In this document: one piece after another, positions 8,838 through 18,687 of the stretch
How the letters are laid out: each line of letters begins with the position of its first letter
How positions within the stretch are numbered: position 1 is the first letter of the stretch
The notes under the pieces: generated by a model
Told to the model about the DNA's origin: nothing
The model's database searches: none
What the model saw: the letters and a program-made list of their open reading frames with translations, nothing else
Source of the DNA: Arthrobacter sp. NtRootA1
GTDB taxonomy: Bacteria; Actinomycetota; Actinomycetes; Actinomycetales; Micrococcaceae
Assembly (NCBI RefSeq): GCF_019976975.1
Contig: NZ_AP024630.1
Coordinates: 372,001 to 436,000 of the forward strand
Direction of reading: 5' to 3'
DNA: 64,000 nt
Translations under genes and position numbers: made by a program

Positions 8838-9796
8838 GAGTAGTGAACCTTTCGCTCCACGAAGCGCAACTGCACAGCCGTCATGACGAGCAATCCAGCG
8901 AACAGCACAACCGAGATGGCCGCGGAGTATCCGGCCCGGTTGTAGGAGCCGAATGCCTGCAGGTAGGAGTCAAAGATCAGGGTGCTGGTTCCGTTGCCGG
9001 ATGGAGTCATGATGCGGATGATGTCGAACGCCTGCAGGGAGCTCAGCAGTGAGGTGATCAGGAGGAAGAAGGTGGTGGGGGAAAGAAGGGGAAGCACCAC
9101 CGACGTGAAGCGCCGCAGGCTACTGGCGCCATCCAACGAGGCAGCCTCCAGGAGCTGGGCCGGAACGGACTGCAGCCCTGCCAGATACACCACTGCGCAA
9201 TAGCCGAGGTTCTTCCACACGTACACGATGATGACCATGAGCAGCGCGAGCTTAGGATCGTTGACCCACTGGGGACTCGCCTGGCCAACTGTGCGGAGAA
9301 TCCATGAAAGGACGCCGTACGTAGGATCGAAAATGAACAACCACACCAAGCCGACGCCGACGCCGGAAAGGACGTAGGGCGCGAAAACCACTGCCCGGGC
9401 GAATGTTGTGCCCTTCAGTCTCTGGTTAAGAGCCAACGCCACCAGCAGACCCAGGATCATCGCACCGCCAACGGTGGTGATCGTAAATATGGCTGTTACG
9501 CCCAGCACGCTGGAAGCGTCGGGGGAGGTAAAGAATTCCACATAGTTACCCAGCCCCACATTCGTTGCTGTGGCTGCCCCGAGCGTCCAGTCGAGGGTGG
9601 AATAGTAAAAGTTGGTGACCAGCGGACGGTAGGTAAAGAGGAGGATGAGCAGGACATTGGGTGCCGCGAAAGCGGCAAAAACCCATGCGTCCCTACGTGT
9701 TCTCCGATTCCACCGTCGGTTCTTCGGGATGCTTAGTGGCGGTCTGTGGACCGGTGCCCTGCTGGTTTGCGCATCACTTGTATCTAATCTGCCCAT
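8834..9796 (-). CDS. Carbohydrate ABC transporter permease (MalF/UgpA-like)
   Basis: The 320-residue protein has a basic cytoplasmic N-terminus of about 35 residues, six membrane segments and the EAA loop (LEAASLDGASSLRRFTSVVL). It is the first gene of a three-gene importer operon read right to left. The 430-base region upstream holds a palindromic operator candidate. The role is to form the channel together with the MalG-like partner. Confidence 0.9.
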   Translation of the reverse strand: MGRLDTSDAQTSRAPVHRPPLSIPKNRRWNRRTRRDAWVFAAFAAPNVLLILLFTYRPLVTNFYYSTLDWTLGAATATNVGLGNYVEFFTSPDASSVLGVTAIFTITTVGGAMILGLLVALALNQRLKGTTFARAVVFAPYVLSGVGVGLVWLFIFDPTYGVLSWILRTVGQASPQWVNDPKLALLMVIIVYVWKNLGYCAVVYLAGLQSVPAQLLEAASLDGASSLRRFTSVVLPLLSPTTFFLLITSLLSSLQAFDIIRIMTPSGNGTSTLIFDSYLQAFGSYNRAGYSAAISVVLFAGLLVMTAVQLRFVERKVHYS

Positions 9797-10227
9797 GGAA
9801 AACCCTCACGTTGACCCCCTCGTCATCGCTGTCCGGGCGACTTAGCACTTGCAAAAAAAGCATTTGTTTCACATTTGACCTGACAACCTAACTTCAGGTC
9901 ATTGGTCAACCTACACATAAAGATGATCGATCACAAGACCCGATTCCGTGATGGTGGAAATGGGCTTCTATGGCTTGTTGTTGGGTATTTCGGCAGCCAA
10001 ACCGCTCTTCGAAATATCATGCTAATACGTCTTAACAAATGTGACCGATCATTTTGCACGAATGTGCAGAAGCGTTGACTGCAACGTTCCTTTGCTTGAA
10101 GAATGAGCGGGAGGACCGGCTCGCGTCGTGTCTACCTTGAGCTGCTTTGCATGGGACATCCGTATCGGACTGGATCTTCCACATAGAGGACAGAAGAAGG
10201 GGGTTGATAACCGAATCGGAGCACTAA
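9797..10227. promoter_or_regulatory. Divergent intergenic region between the importer and mgtC
   Basis: This 431-base region contains no gene-like frame. It is clearly more AT-rich than its surroundings and should hold promoters for the importer (leftward) and the mgtC-glpQ pair (rightward). It contains a 26-bp palindrome at 9876-9901 and a small inverted repeat, CGTTG-actg-CAACG, at 10073-10086. Confidence 0.5.
9876..9901. promoter_or_regulatory. Palindromic operator candidate upstream of the Ugp-like importer
   Basis: TGACCTGA and TCAGGTCA form perfect 8-bp arms around a 10-base spacer, about 80 bases upstream of the first permease. A further GGTCAA at 9904-9909 mirrors the TTGACC on the left. 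The symmetry suits a dimeric repressor. No regulator gene is adjacent. Confidence 0.45.
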
Positions 10228-10977
10228 GTGATCTTCAGCGCGGATACACAGTGGTGGCAGATGTGTCTGGCCTTGGCCGCAGCACTCGTCCTGTCCACGG
10301 CCATAGGGTTTGAACGCCAGAGCAAGAACAAGTCTGCGGGCATGAGAACACATGCCATGGTTGGATTGGGAGCCGCGTTGTTTATGGTCGTGAGCAAATA
10401 CGGCTTCAGCGACGTACTGGCGGTGGACCTGGTGAGGCTGGATCCCTCCCGGCTGGCGGCTCAAGTGGTCTCCGGCATTGGCTTCATAGGGGCGGGACTG
10501 GTGTTCGTGCGGCGCAATCAAGTCCGCGGATTGACGACAGCAGCCTCCATCTGGGTCACCGCAGCAGTCGGAACGTCCGCCGGGGCAGGCCTCTTGCTTC
10601 CCGCCGTCTTCGTCACCGCAGCCCACTTCGTGATCGTCTACGTCTATCCCGTGGTGACCGCGAAGCTCCGCTTTGGTTTGCCAAGCCAATGGCTGTTGAA
10701 AGTGACGTACATGGACGGTGTCGGAGCCCTGAGGGACGTGCTCCGAACGTGCACCGAGCAAGGATTCCGTGTTCAGGGCTTCGCTACGACGCGGGGTTCC
10801 GCCGAGTCCAAGGGCGTGATGGACCGGTTGATGACAGCTACGGAAACCGCCGCCGCAGCTGACCTCATTGAGATAGAGCTGGAGATTGAAGGCACCATGG
10901 CAGCGTCGGACATCGTCGCCCAACTGTCTCAACTCACCACTGTCACTGAAGTTTCCCTCGTGGACGAAACGGAATAG
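10228..10977 (+). CDS. MgtC/SapB family membrane protein
   Basis: The 249-residue protein has the MgtC N-terminal domain with four to five membrane segments. Conserved motifs are AIGFERQSKNKSAGMRTH and the helix VSGIGFIGAGLVF, ending with GLTTAASIWVTAAVG. A soluble C-terminal domain of about 100 residues resembles an ACT-type fold. Family members are linked to growth at low magnesium and to control of membrane ATPases. The GTG start has GGAG six bases before it. The gene lies 9 bases before the phosphodiesterase gene in the same operon. Confidence 0.85.
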   Translation: MIFSADTQWWQMCLALAAALVLSTAIGFERQSKNKSAGMRTHAMVGLGAALFMVVSKYGFSDVLAVDLVRLDPSRLAAQVVSGIGFIGAGLVFVRRNQVRGLTTAASIWVTAAVGTSAGAGLLLPAVFVTAAHFVIVYVYPVVTAKLRFGLPSQWLLKVTYMDGVGALRDVLRTCTEQGFRVQGFATTRGSAESKGVMDRLMTATETAAAADLIEIELEIEGTMAASDIVAQLSQLTTVTEVSLVDETE

Positions 10978-10986
10978 GAAGCTCAA

Positions 10987-11817
10987 ATGATCGAGATTCA
11001 GGGCCATCGGGGCGTTCTGGCTACACGGCACGGGAATACACTGGCGAGCTTCGTCGAGGCACTTCGCCTTGGCGTAGATGCCATCGAAGTCGATGTCTGG
11101 CTGACGTCGGACATGCAACTGGTATTGAGACACGACGCCGTCATCGGATCCGCCGACATCAGGTTGGAGACCATGCTTCAAGCCGTAGTTGAGAAACACC
11201 CTGCCACGATTACCGACGTCGATCCTGAAACACGTGCGCCGTCGCTGTCGGAGACCCTTGCCCTGTTGCGCTTCGCCAATGCCACCGGCGTCGTTCTGGA
11301 CATTGAAGTCAAGACTGACGGTGCGGCCTGGGACCTGTATGGCCACCGAATAGTGACTGAATTGTCCAAGGTGCTGAAGGCTCACCAGGACGAACAGGCC
11401 TTGCGCGTCCGCAGCTTTGATCCTCAAATCATCCGGGCAATGTCCGGGATGTTGCCTGGAGTTCCGTTGGTATCGCTGAGCAGGGAGAGCCCCGTCCGGT
11501 CGGTAGGCCTCTATCCTTCCGCCGCTAAGGAACTCGTGACCGCTGCTTTGGCAACCGGGGCTTCCGCCCTGGCGCCCGCTTTTGGAATTCTCGACGCCGG
11601 ATTGGTCGCCGAAGCTCATTCCGCAGGACTCAAGGTGTTTCCTTGGACGCTGGAGACAGGCGATGAAATCCGTGCGGCGGTCCGGCTCGGAGTCGATGGG
11701 GTCTGCGTCAACGACGTCGCACTGCCCGGGAAGTCTTGGCTGCGTTGGGCGAACCCCTCGCAGCAGCCCACGTCATGGCCTTGCCGTTGCTGCAGCGTTC
11801 CCCGGCCTAGCCAGTGA
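10987..11817 (+). CDS. Glycerophosphodiester phosphodiesterase
   Basis: The 276-residue protein starts with GHRGV (residues 6-10) and has EVDVWLTSD near 34-42, followed by RHDAVIG. These are the catalytic His/Arg and the metal-binding Glu/Asp of the GDPD family TIM barrel. It hydrolyses glycerophosphodiesters to glycerol-3-phosphate and an alcohol. No signal peptide is seen, so it acts in the cytoplasm. It probably works on substrate imported by the Ugp-like system encoded divergently 1.2 kb away. Confidence 0.88.
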   Translation: MIEIQGHRGVLATRHGNTLASFVEALRLGVDAIEVDVWLTSDMQLVLRHDAVIGSADIRLETMLQAVVEKHPATITDVDPETRAPSLSETLALLRFANATGVVLDIEVKTDGAAWDLYGHRIVTELSKVLKAHQDEQALRVRSFDPQIIRAMSGMLPGVPLVSLSRESPVRSVGLYPSAAKELVTAALATGASALAPAFGILDAGLVAEAHSAGLKVFPWTLETGDEIRAAVRLGVDGVCVNDVALPGKSWLRWANPSQQPTSWPCRCCSVPRPSQ

Positions 11818-11851
11818 TCCCTTCCGCTCCGTGGCTCCCTGACCTTGTTTG

Positions 11852-11888
11852 GGGCCCAAAGCTGCACTTTTCGGGCGATTTGGGTCCC
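11852..11888. terminator. Weak bidirectional terminator
   Basis: GGGCCCAAA and TTTGGGTCCC form an imperfect stem between the convergent phosphodiesterase and secreted-protein genes. A short T run lies within the loop side only, so this is a modest call. Confidence 0.35.
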
Positions 11889-11927
11889 TATCTCGTCTCA
11901 ATGAAGGTCAGGAAGCCACGGGCTCAG

Positions 11928-13560
<1,633 letters not shown>

Positions 13561-13736
13561 GACAGGCTCCCCAGCGGCTGTTTGGTGATGTGTCGGCCAG
13601 TCTAGGTGGCGCGGGCTCCAAGGACCCTCTCGAAGAGCACTGCCTGTGGATAACTCAACCTCTGTTCACTGCCTTCCGCCGGGCGTATTCTTGCCCTCGC
13701 CGGTTCGTCATCGCACGCAATCCAACGGGGGACACC

Positions 13737-14312
13737 ATGATTGAAACCACACGCTTCAGCACGTCCAGGCTCCTTGGCAGAAATCGCGGAAAAGGTGCCC
13801 GCCGGCGGCCCGTTAGCCCGCTGTTGCTTGGGTGTCTTCTCTCCGGAACCTTGGCGCTCAGTGCCTGCTCTTTCCCGCTGCCGGTTGCACAGCCCACGCC
13901 AATAGCGTCGTCGAACGCCGCAACAGCCAGCGCCCCACAGTCCAGCGCCCCACAATCCAATGCCGAGCCCTCCGCGGAGATCACCAACCCGGATGCGACC
14001 ACAGGCACGGGCGGCGTCTACGGCGAATTCACATCGTTGTCTGAAGCGTGCATCTCGGTCAGTGCCACCATGCTGAGCGTAACCATCCTTCCGTTGGCGG
14101 CCTTGGTGGGCGGCAACCCCGACGATATCAAGAAGGCCAAGGAAGAACTGTCGCAAATGCAGGGCAAAGTGCCTGACGAACTGAAGCCGAGCTTTGAGAA
14201 GCTGAGGGCGTATACGGAGTCGGCGGGGACGGATTTCCGCAAGTACGGGGAGCCCGAATTCGAGGAACTCATGAAGCCGATCCAGGACTGGATGGATAAG
14301 AACTGCAAGTAG
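13737..14312 (+). CDS. Lipoprotein of unknown function
   Basis: The 191-residue product has a basic N-terminus and a lipoprotein signal ending LALSAC. A low-complexity Ala/Ser/Pro/Gln linker precedes an alpha-helical domain of about 100 residues with Cys in EACISV and at the C-terminal NCK. GGGG lies just before the ATG at 13737. A longer frame from 13590 would put non-signal sequence in front of the lipobox and is rejected. I do not recognise the domain. Confidence 0.65.
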   Translation: MIETTRFSTSRLLGRNRGKGARRRPVSPLLLGCLLSGTLALSACSFPLPVAQPTPIASSNAATASAPQSSAPQSNAEPSAEITNPDATTGTGGVYGEFTSLSEACISVSATMLSVTILPLAALVGGNPDDIKKAKEELSQMQGKVPDELKPSFEKLRAYTESAGTDFRKYGEPEFEELMKPIQDWMDKNCK

Positions 14313-14391
14313 CCGCCGCGCACACTCGCTTCTCTCACAAAGCGTTGGAGCTAGACGCTAGGGTGGTACTCAAGAGAAGGGGAGTGCTTCG

Positions 14392-14829
14392 ATGTCAGAT
14401 CAGAACTTGCAGATCGACCCTGCGCCTGAGGGCGAGGTTCTCGGTACCGGACGCACCATCATCTCCGAGGCGGCAGTGGCAAAGGTAGCTGGCATCGCTG
14501 CACGCGCGGTTCCAGGTGTCTACTCCCTGGGCTCAGGTCCATCCCGCGCGCTTGGCGCTATCCGTGACGCTGTTGGCAGTTCGGACCATGCCGCGGGTGT
14601 TCGCGCCGAAGTGGGCGAGACCCAGGTAGCGGTGGACATCAACCTGGTGGCTGTCTACGGGCATCCCTTGCACAGCGTCGCCAACCAGGTCCGCGCTGCT
14701 GTTTACCGGGCTGTGGAGGAACTCGTCGGGCTCCAGGTCATCGAGGTCAACATCGAGATCAACGATGTCTATGTGGCCCCGCCACCCAAGCCCAAAACCG
14801 TAGTGGTCGAAAGGGAGGCACTGCAATGA
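14392..14829 (+). CDS. Asp23/Gls24 family envelope stress protein
   Basis: The 145-residue protein matches the Asp23 family. It opens with an acidic segment, then GRTIISEAAVAKVAGIAARAVPGVYSLG, and later VNLVAVYGHPLHSVANQVRAAVYRAVEELVGL. Family members bind a membrane anchor (AmaP) and help the envelope resist alkaline and other stress. It is the first gene of five that overlap end to end, so it is made as part of one complex. Confidence 0.9.
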   Translation: MSDQNLQIDPAPEGEVLGTGRTIISEAAVAKVAGIAARAVPGVYSLGSGPSRALGAIRDAVGSSDHAAGVRAEVGETQVAVDINLVAVYGHPLHSVANQVRAAVYRAVEELVGLQVIEVNIEINDVYVAPPPKPKTVVVEREALQ

Positions 14830-15017
14830 GCATGACCGTTGTGGGAATCGCGATTGGGGCCTTCGTGGCGTTCATGTCCTTCCAGTTCGGGCTGTGGGGC
14901 TTCCTCATCTCGCTGCTCTTTATGGGCATAGGCGCCCTTCTGGGCCGTGCAGCCGAAGGCAAACTTGATCTTCGCAGCGTCCTGGACGCCATTACGGGCC
15001 GGCGCTCTTCGTCATGA
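14826..15017 (+). CDS. DUF2273-type small membrane protein
   Basis: The 63-residue product contains two closely spaced membrane segments (about residues 3-20 and 22-42) and a short basic tail. DUF2273 proteins of this size are standard members of Asp23 operons. The ATG overlaps the previous stop by four bases and its own stop overlaps the next gene by four bases. Confidence 0.8.
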   Translation: MSMTVVGIAIGAFVAFMSFQFGLWGFLISLLFMGIGALLGRAAEGKLDLRSVLDAITGRRSSS

Positions 15018-15394
15018 GCGTGGCTGAGGCTGTGGAACCTACCACCAGCCTGGCCGGCCATAACCGGATCAGTACCCAGGCTTTGACATCGCTGGCACAG
15101 GCCGCGGCCGCCGAGGCTCTCGGCGTGGAACCCAGCGACATCCGCGCCGATTGGTCGGACGACGACGGCATGCTGGCTTTATCCATCGTGGCACCTATCA
15201 GCATCCCCGCCTTGAGTGAGGTACTGCGAAATCCGCAGCGTGTCCAAGGCTTCGGTGGCTCCATCTGGGACCGTGCCGTGGCCGCAAAGGCAACAGTATT
15301 GGAGCGTGTCACCCGGCTCAGTGGTTTCCGCCTAAGCAGGGTGGACATCAGAATCAGTGGAGCCCACGTTTCAGAGGGAGGCCGCGTCCGGTGA
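15014..15394 (+). CDS. Short Asp23-operon protein
   Basis: The 126-residue soluble protein resembles the core of Asp23/Gls24 proteins but is shorter and diverged. It has a helix AAAAEALGVEPSDI followed by beta-strand segments LALSIVAPISIPALSEV and VDIRISGAH. It overlaps both neighbours by four bases. The context makes an envelope-stress role likely, and the exact function is unknown. Confidence 0.65.
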   Translation: MSVAEAVEPTTSLAGHNRISTQALTSLAQAAAAEALGVEPSDIRADWSDDDGMLALSIVAPISIPALSEVLRNPQRVQGFGGSIWDRAVAAKATVLERVTRLSGFRLSRVDIRISGAHVSEGGRVR

Positions 15395-16035
15395 CACAAG
15401 ACCAAGAAACAACCATTGAACCGTCTGACGCGGGCTCCGGAGCCAGCCCCATCGCCGGCGAAGACCCAGCCATGAGCCGTGTCCTGCGCAGGGAAACGCA
15501 CTCGTCCCGGGCAGGAGCAGCCAGCATCGCCGCCGTGCTGGTGATCATTTTCTGTGTCATCGCGCTTCTGGAATCTGCGCTCCGGGCCATCGGCCAACCG
15601 CCATGGCTTGTTGACCCAAGCACGGCAGCGGAGCGCATCATCGCACTTCCGGCGGGCATCCCGCCGCTTCTGCTTGGCGCAAGCGGTGCTGTCATTGCCA
15701 TGGTCGGACTGTTTTTTCTCCTTCACGCCGTATTACCAGGCAGACGGGCCCGGCATTTGCTGCGGGACCCACGCACCGCCGTCGTCGTTGATGACGAAGT
15801 GCTGGCCTCGGCACTTGCGCGTCGCGCGCGCACTGCCGCCAACGTGACACCGGAACAGGTCATGGTGATTGTGTCCAGGCAATCGGTGGTGGTCAACGTC
15901 CGGCCGACGTCCGGCAGCAGGGTCAGTGAAGAAGCCGTCCTAAAAGCAGTGCAGTCCGAGCTCGATGAAATGTCCCCCGTACCCATGCCCGCTGTTCGGG
16001 TGAACCTCTCAACGTCGGGGGTGGTGGGCGCATGA
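15391..16035 (+). CDS. DUF6286-type membrane protein of the Asp23 operon
   Basis: The 214-residue protein has an acidic N-terminus, two membrane segments near residues 48-68 and 92-112, and a soluble C-terminal domain with VVDDEVLASALARRARTAANV. The arrangement matches the DUF6286 protein usually found in actinobacterial Asp23 clusters. It has a GTG start with a four-base overlap of the upstream gene. Confidence 0.7.
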   Translation: MTQDQETTIEPSDAGSGASPIAGEDPAMSRVLRRETHSSRAGAASIAAVLVIIFCVIALLESALRAIGQPPWLVDPSTAAERIIALPAGIPPLLLGASGAVIAMVGLFFLLHAVLPGRRARHLLRDPRTAVVVDDEVLASALARRARTAANVTPEQVMVIVSRQSVVVNVRPTSGSRVSEEAVLKAVQSELDEMSPVPMPAVRVNLSTSGVVGA

Positions 16036-16643
16036 ACGAAACACCGCGTGCCCTTAACCGGGTGCTTCTCTTCATCATTGGCGTGAAACTCCTGGCCATT
16101 GGGCTACTTCTTCTCCTGCTGGCGACTGTCCCGGCCGTAGCAACGTGGTGGCATGGTTGGGCCGCGGACATGTGGGCCCGTGCGGAGGATGCATTCCAGC
16201 AAACCCGGTTCCCGGGCCGTGAGGAAAGCTGGCTGTGGATTGTGGCCGGGGTGGTTTTGGTGGCCATCATAATTGCGATGGTCGCGTGGCTGTCGCAACA
16301 GGGTAAAGGCAGGGCCAACCTTCTGGTGGCCAGCGACGACGAGAGCCATGTGGAGGGTGAGGTCCAGATCGGTGGCGGCGTCGCAGAACAGGCGCTCCGG
16401 GCAGCTTTGGCAGATCGGCCGGACCTGGCGGGCGCGTCTGTAGCCACGTATGAGGTCAAAGGCCAGCCCGGATTGCGAGTGCGCATCCAGCCCCGGCAGG
16501 GAGTGGCGCCGCACCTCCTTGCTGCCGAAATTTCACGCCTGGTTGAAGCCTTGGACCTGGTAATCGGTAAGAAGACCCCCGTATTGGTCCATATGGCATC
16601 AGGGGCCCGTGCGAAATTTACAAAAGCTGAGCGGGTTCGCTAA
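16032..16643 (+). CDS. amaP: Alkaline shock response membrane anchor AmaP-like
   Basis: The 203-residue protein starts with MNETPRALNRVLL, typical of AmaP. It has two membrane segments (about residues 10-35 and 72-94) and a cytoplasmic domain that would bind Asp23. It is the last of the five overlapping genes. The role is to tether the Asp23 protein to the inner face of the membrane. Confidence 0.75.
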   Translation: MNETPRALNRVLLFIIGVKLLAIGLLLLLLATVPAVATWWHGWAADMWARAEDAFQQTRFPGREESWLWIVAGVVLVAIIIAMVAWLSQQGKGRANLLVASDDESHVEGEVQIGGGVAEQALRAALADRPDLAGASVATYEVKGQPGLRVRIQPRQGVAPHLLAAEISRLVEALDLVIGKKTPVLVHMASGARAKFTKAERVR

Positions 16644-16815
16644 CTGCCCTGGCTAATTTTGCCGAATATTTCACTCCGGGTGTTTTGCGTTGCTTAACCC
16701 GCGCGTATGCCAATAGTTTGAAAGTAGAGGGGGAAAGCTCCCTGATGCGATTGATTGCTTTGCAGGACAAATGCCTCGAGCGATCAGCGTTCCAACCGTC
16801 ACGAAGGAGAGCACC

Positions 16816-17151
16816 ATGAGTGAAGAAACCACGGGAGCGGAAGCAGTAGAAGGCGCTGCGGGCAAGGCCAAGGATGTAGCTGGCGAGACGCTTGAAAATG
16901 CCAAGGAATTTGCCGGCGAGGCTGCGGAAAACGTCAAGGAGTTCGCCGGTGCGGCTGCCGAAAACGTTAAGGAATTCGCTGGAGATGCCGCAGAAAATGT
17001 CAAGGAATTCTTCTCCGGTGACGTTGGGGAAAATGCCAAGGAACTGGTTGGTGACGTTGCGGAGAAATCCAAGGAAATCGCCGGAGATGTTACCGAAAAT
17101 GTGAAGGGCCTCGGCTCCAAGATCGCAGGCCTGTTCAAGGGCGGGAAGTAG
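16816..17151 (+). CDS. LEA-like 11-residue-repeat protein
   Basis: The 111-residue protein is built largely of 11-residue units of the form ENVKEFAGDAA. Seven consecutive copies run from about residue 27 to 104, with small variations (one unit has an extra residue). Such Ala/Glu/Lys 11-mers are the hallmark of group 3 LEA proteins, which form amphipathic helices and protect membranes or proteins during drying. There is no signal peptide or Cys. GGAG lies before the ATG at 16816, and an upstream in-frame ATG at 16771 lacks one. It follows the Asp23 operon by 172 bases and may share its stress role. Confidence 0.75.
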   Translation: MSEETTGAEAVEGAAGKAKDVAGETLENAKEFAGEAAENVKEFAGAAAENVKEFAGDAAENVKEFFSGDVGENAKELVGDVAEKSKEIAGDVTENVKGLGSKIAGLFKGGK

Positions 17152-17170
17152 CCCCACCCGCATAGCGCGA

Positions 17171-17219
17171 GGATTGCAGTTCAGGAACGTGCGGGAGCGC
17201 ACCCCCTGAGCTGCAATCC
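17171..17219 (+). terminator. Terminator after the LEA-like gene
   Basis: GGATTGCAG (17171-17179) pairs with CTGCAATCC (17211-17219), and the inner arms TCAGG/CCTGA and GTGCG/CGCAC extend the stem. The hairpin starts 19 bases after the stop codon. There is no T tract. Confidence 0.7.
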
Positions 17220-17302
17220 CGCTTGCGGTTAAAAGGCGATCCATCACGTCCACGCCTACGCCTAGTAGGCTGAGCTTCACACGCGATGGACGGGAGGCTG
17301 CA

Positions 17303-18013
17303 GTGGCCGGGAAAACTGCGACTGGTACAACTGCACCTGGGACCACGCTGGCTGGAGTGATGGCCGAGTTGACCGCCTTGGAAGACCCGAGGTCGCGCGA
17401 GGTGAACGAAAAACACGGTGACGATCACGGTGTGAACCTCAGTAAGTTGCGCGCGATTGCCAAGCGGTTGAAGATACAGCCGGAACTTTCACGCGAGCTT
17501 TGGGAGACGGATGACACCGCGGCGAAGCTGCTGGCGCTGCTGATCTGCCGGCCTAAGTCCTATGGATCCGACGATCTTGACACCATGCTGCGCGAGGCCC
17601 GAACCCCCAAAGTCCATGACTGGCTGGTGAACTACGTGGTCAAGAAAAATCCGCACGCCGAAGAGCTGCGGGTCGCCTGGTTTGCGGACAAGGATCCCTT
17701 GGTGGCGAGTGCCGGTTGGGCGCTGACATCAGAGCGTGTCGTCAAGGACCCGGCCGGCCTGGACCTCACCGGGCTGCTGGACACTATCGAGGCCGGGATG
17801 AGGGAAGCCCCGGACCGCCTCCAGTGGGCGATGAACACCTGTCTTGCCCAGATCGGCATCGAACATCCGGAGCATCGCGCCCGCGCATTGAGTATTGGTG
17901 AGCGCCTGGAGGTGCTGAAGGATTACCCAACTCCGCCCAACTGCACCTCTCCGTTCGCGCCTGTCTGGATCAACGAGATGGTGCGCCGGCAGCAACTGTC
18001 AGCAACCAGCTAG
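17303..18013 (+). CDS. DNA alkylation repair protein (AlkD-like)
   Basis: The 236-residue all-helical protein has the HEAT-like repeats of the AlkD family. Examples are LWETDDTAAKLLALLICRP, the central VHDWLVNYVVKK and DPLVASAGWALTSERV. AlkD-type glycosylases remove positively charged alkylated bases from DNA. The GTG start has GGGAGG five bases upstream. It is a single gene convergent with the XRE regulator. Some members of the family are structural and lack activity, so the enzymatic role is probable and not certain. Confidence 0.8.
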   Translation: MAGKTATGTTAPGTTLAGVMAELTALEDPRSREVNEKHGDDHGVNLSKLRAIAKRLKIQPELSRELWETDDTAAKLLALLICRPKSYGSDDLDTMLREARTPKVHDWLVNYVVKKNPHAEELRVAWFADKDPLVASAGWALTSERVVKDPAGLDLTGLLDTIEAGMREAPDRLQWAMNTCLAQIGIEHPEHRARALSIGERLEVLKDYPTPPNCTSPFAPVWINEMVRRQQLSATS

Positions 18014-18423
18014 CCCCTGTTGCGGTGCATCATCCGGTACGTCAGTTCGGCGAGCAGTTCCTCGTCTGAAAGATGCGAGGCCCGGGCTATAGGGGCTGCC
18101 GGCACTGTGACGTGAGGCCCCGGGTACTGGCGTGGCTCGCCGCTGCTCCGCATGTCGTCCGGGGTGATTTGGTCTGGAGCGAAGCTGGATTTTCCCTTGA
18201 GAACTTCAGACATTGATCCAGCGCGCCACCCCAGGGCGTGCTCGAGCTTGCGCTGATTGATTTCCTGGGTGCGCCGCGTGCCGGATTCCAGCGTCCGTAC
18301 GGTCTTGATTGCCGTTCCAGCCTGCTTGGCCAACTGCACTTGGCTCAACCCCTGGGCCAGCCGTTCTTCTTTGATCAGGCGGCCGATAGTCTGGAGTGCT
18401 TCAAGTTCATCCACACTTCCCAC
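18010..18423 (-). CDS. XRE-family transcriptional regulator
   Basis: The product of about 137 residues has an N-terminal HTH domain (IGRLIKEERLAQGLSQVQLAKQAGTAIKTVRTLESG). A helical C-terminal tail ends HLSDEELLAELTYRMMHRN, typical of actinobacterial XRE proteins of this size. I chose the GTG at 18423. A TTG at 18447 would add eight residues, and neither start has a clear ribosome site, so leaderless translation is possible. It overlaps the end of the alkD gene by four bases on the opposite strand. Confidence 0.75.
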   Translation of the reverse strand: MGSVDELEALQTIGRLIKEERLAQGLSQVQLAKQAGTAIKTVRTLESGTRRTQEINQRKLEHALGWRAGSMSEVLKGKSSFAPDQITPDDMRSSGEPRQYPGPHVTVPAAPIARASHLSDEELLAELTYRMMHRNRG

Positions 18424-18551
18424 TGTTGCATAGGCAATACTGGGCAACCAAATCTCATGACGTGCCTACTGGACCGGTCGCGGCTGATGAAAGCTGCGGA
18501 TCCGAGACGTCGACGGCGGGTGGTTCCGACTCAGCCTAGTCCATCCAGTGC

Positions 18552-18573
18552 GATGCAAAGGTTACTTTGTATC
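18552..18573. promoter_or_regulatory. Near-palindrome upstream of aglE
   Basis: GATGCAAAG and CTTTGTATC form 9-bp arms with one mismatch around GTTA. It lies 18 bases before the LacI-type operator and may be a second site for the same or another regulator. Confidence 0.35.
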
Positions 18574-18590
18574 GTTGCGGTTACATTAGG

Positions 18591-18604
18591 TGTAAGCGCT
18601 TGCA
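18591..18604. promoter_or_regulatory. LacI-family operator upstream of aglE
   Basis: TGTAAGCGCTTGCA is a near-perfect 14-bp palindrome centred on the CG step and containing AAGCGCTT, the classic form bound by LacI/GalR regulators. It lies about 85 bases before the aglE start, at the expected promoter position. The likely binder is the LacI regulator at the end of this operon. Confidence 0.7.
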
Positions 18605-18687
18605 TTCCTGCCCCGATCATGACTAGTGTGAGGGCCACCACATCAATTGCGCCACGATTTTCTTGTACTCAGCGAGGAGTCTTCAGC

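Noticed and set aside
16801..17151. CRISPR-like repeat from the periodic sequence
   Set aside because: The periodicity is 33 bases, matches codons of an 11-residue protein repeat, and there are no unique spacers.
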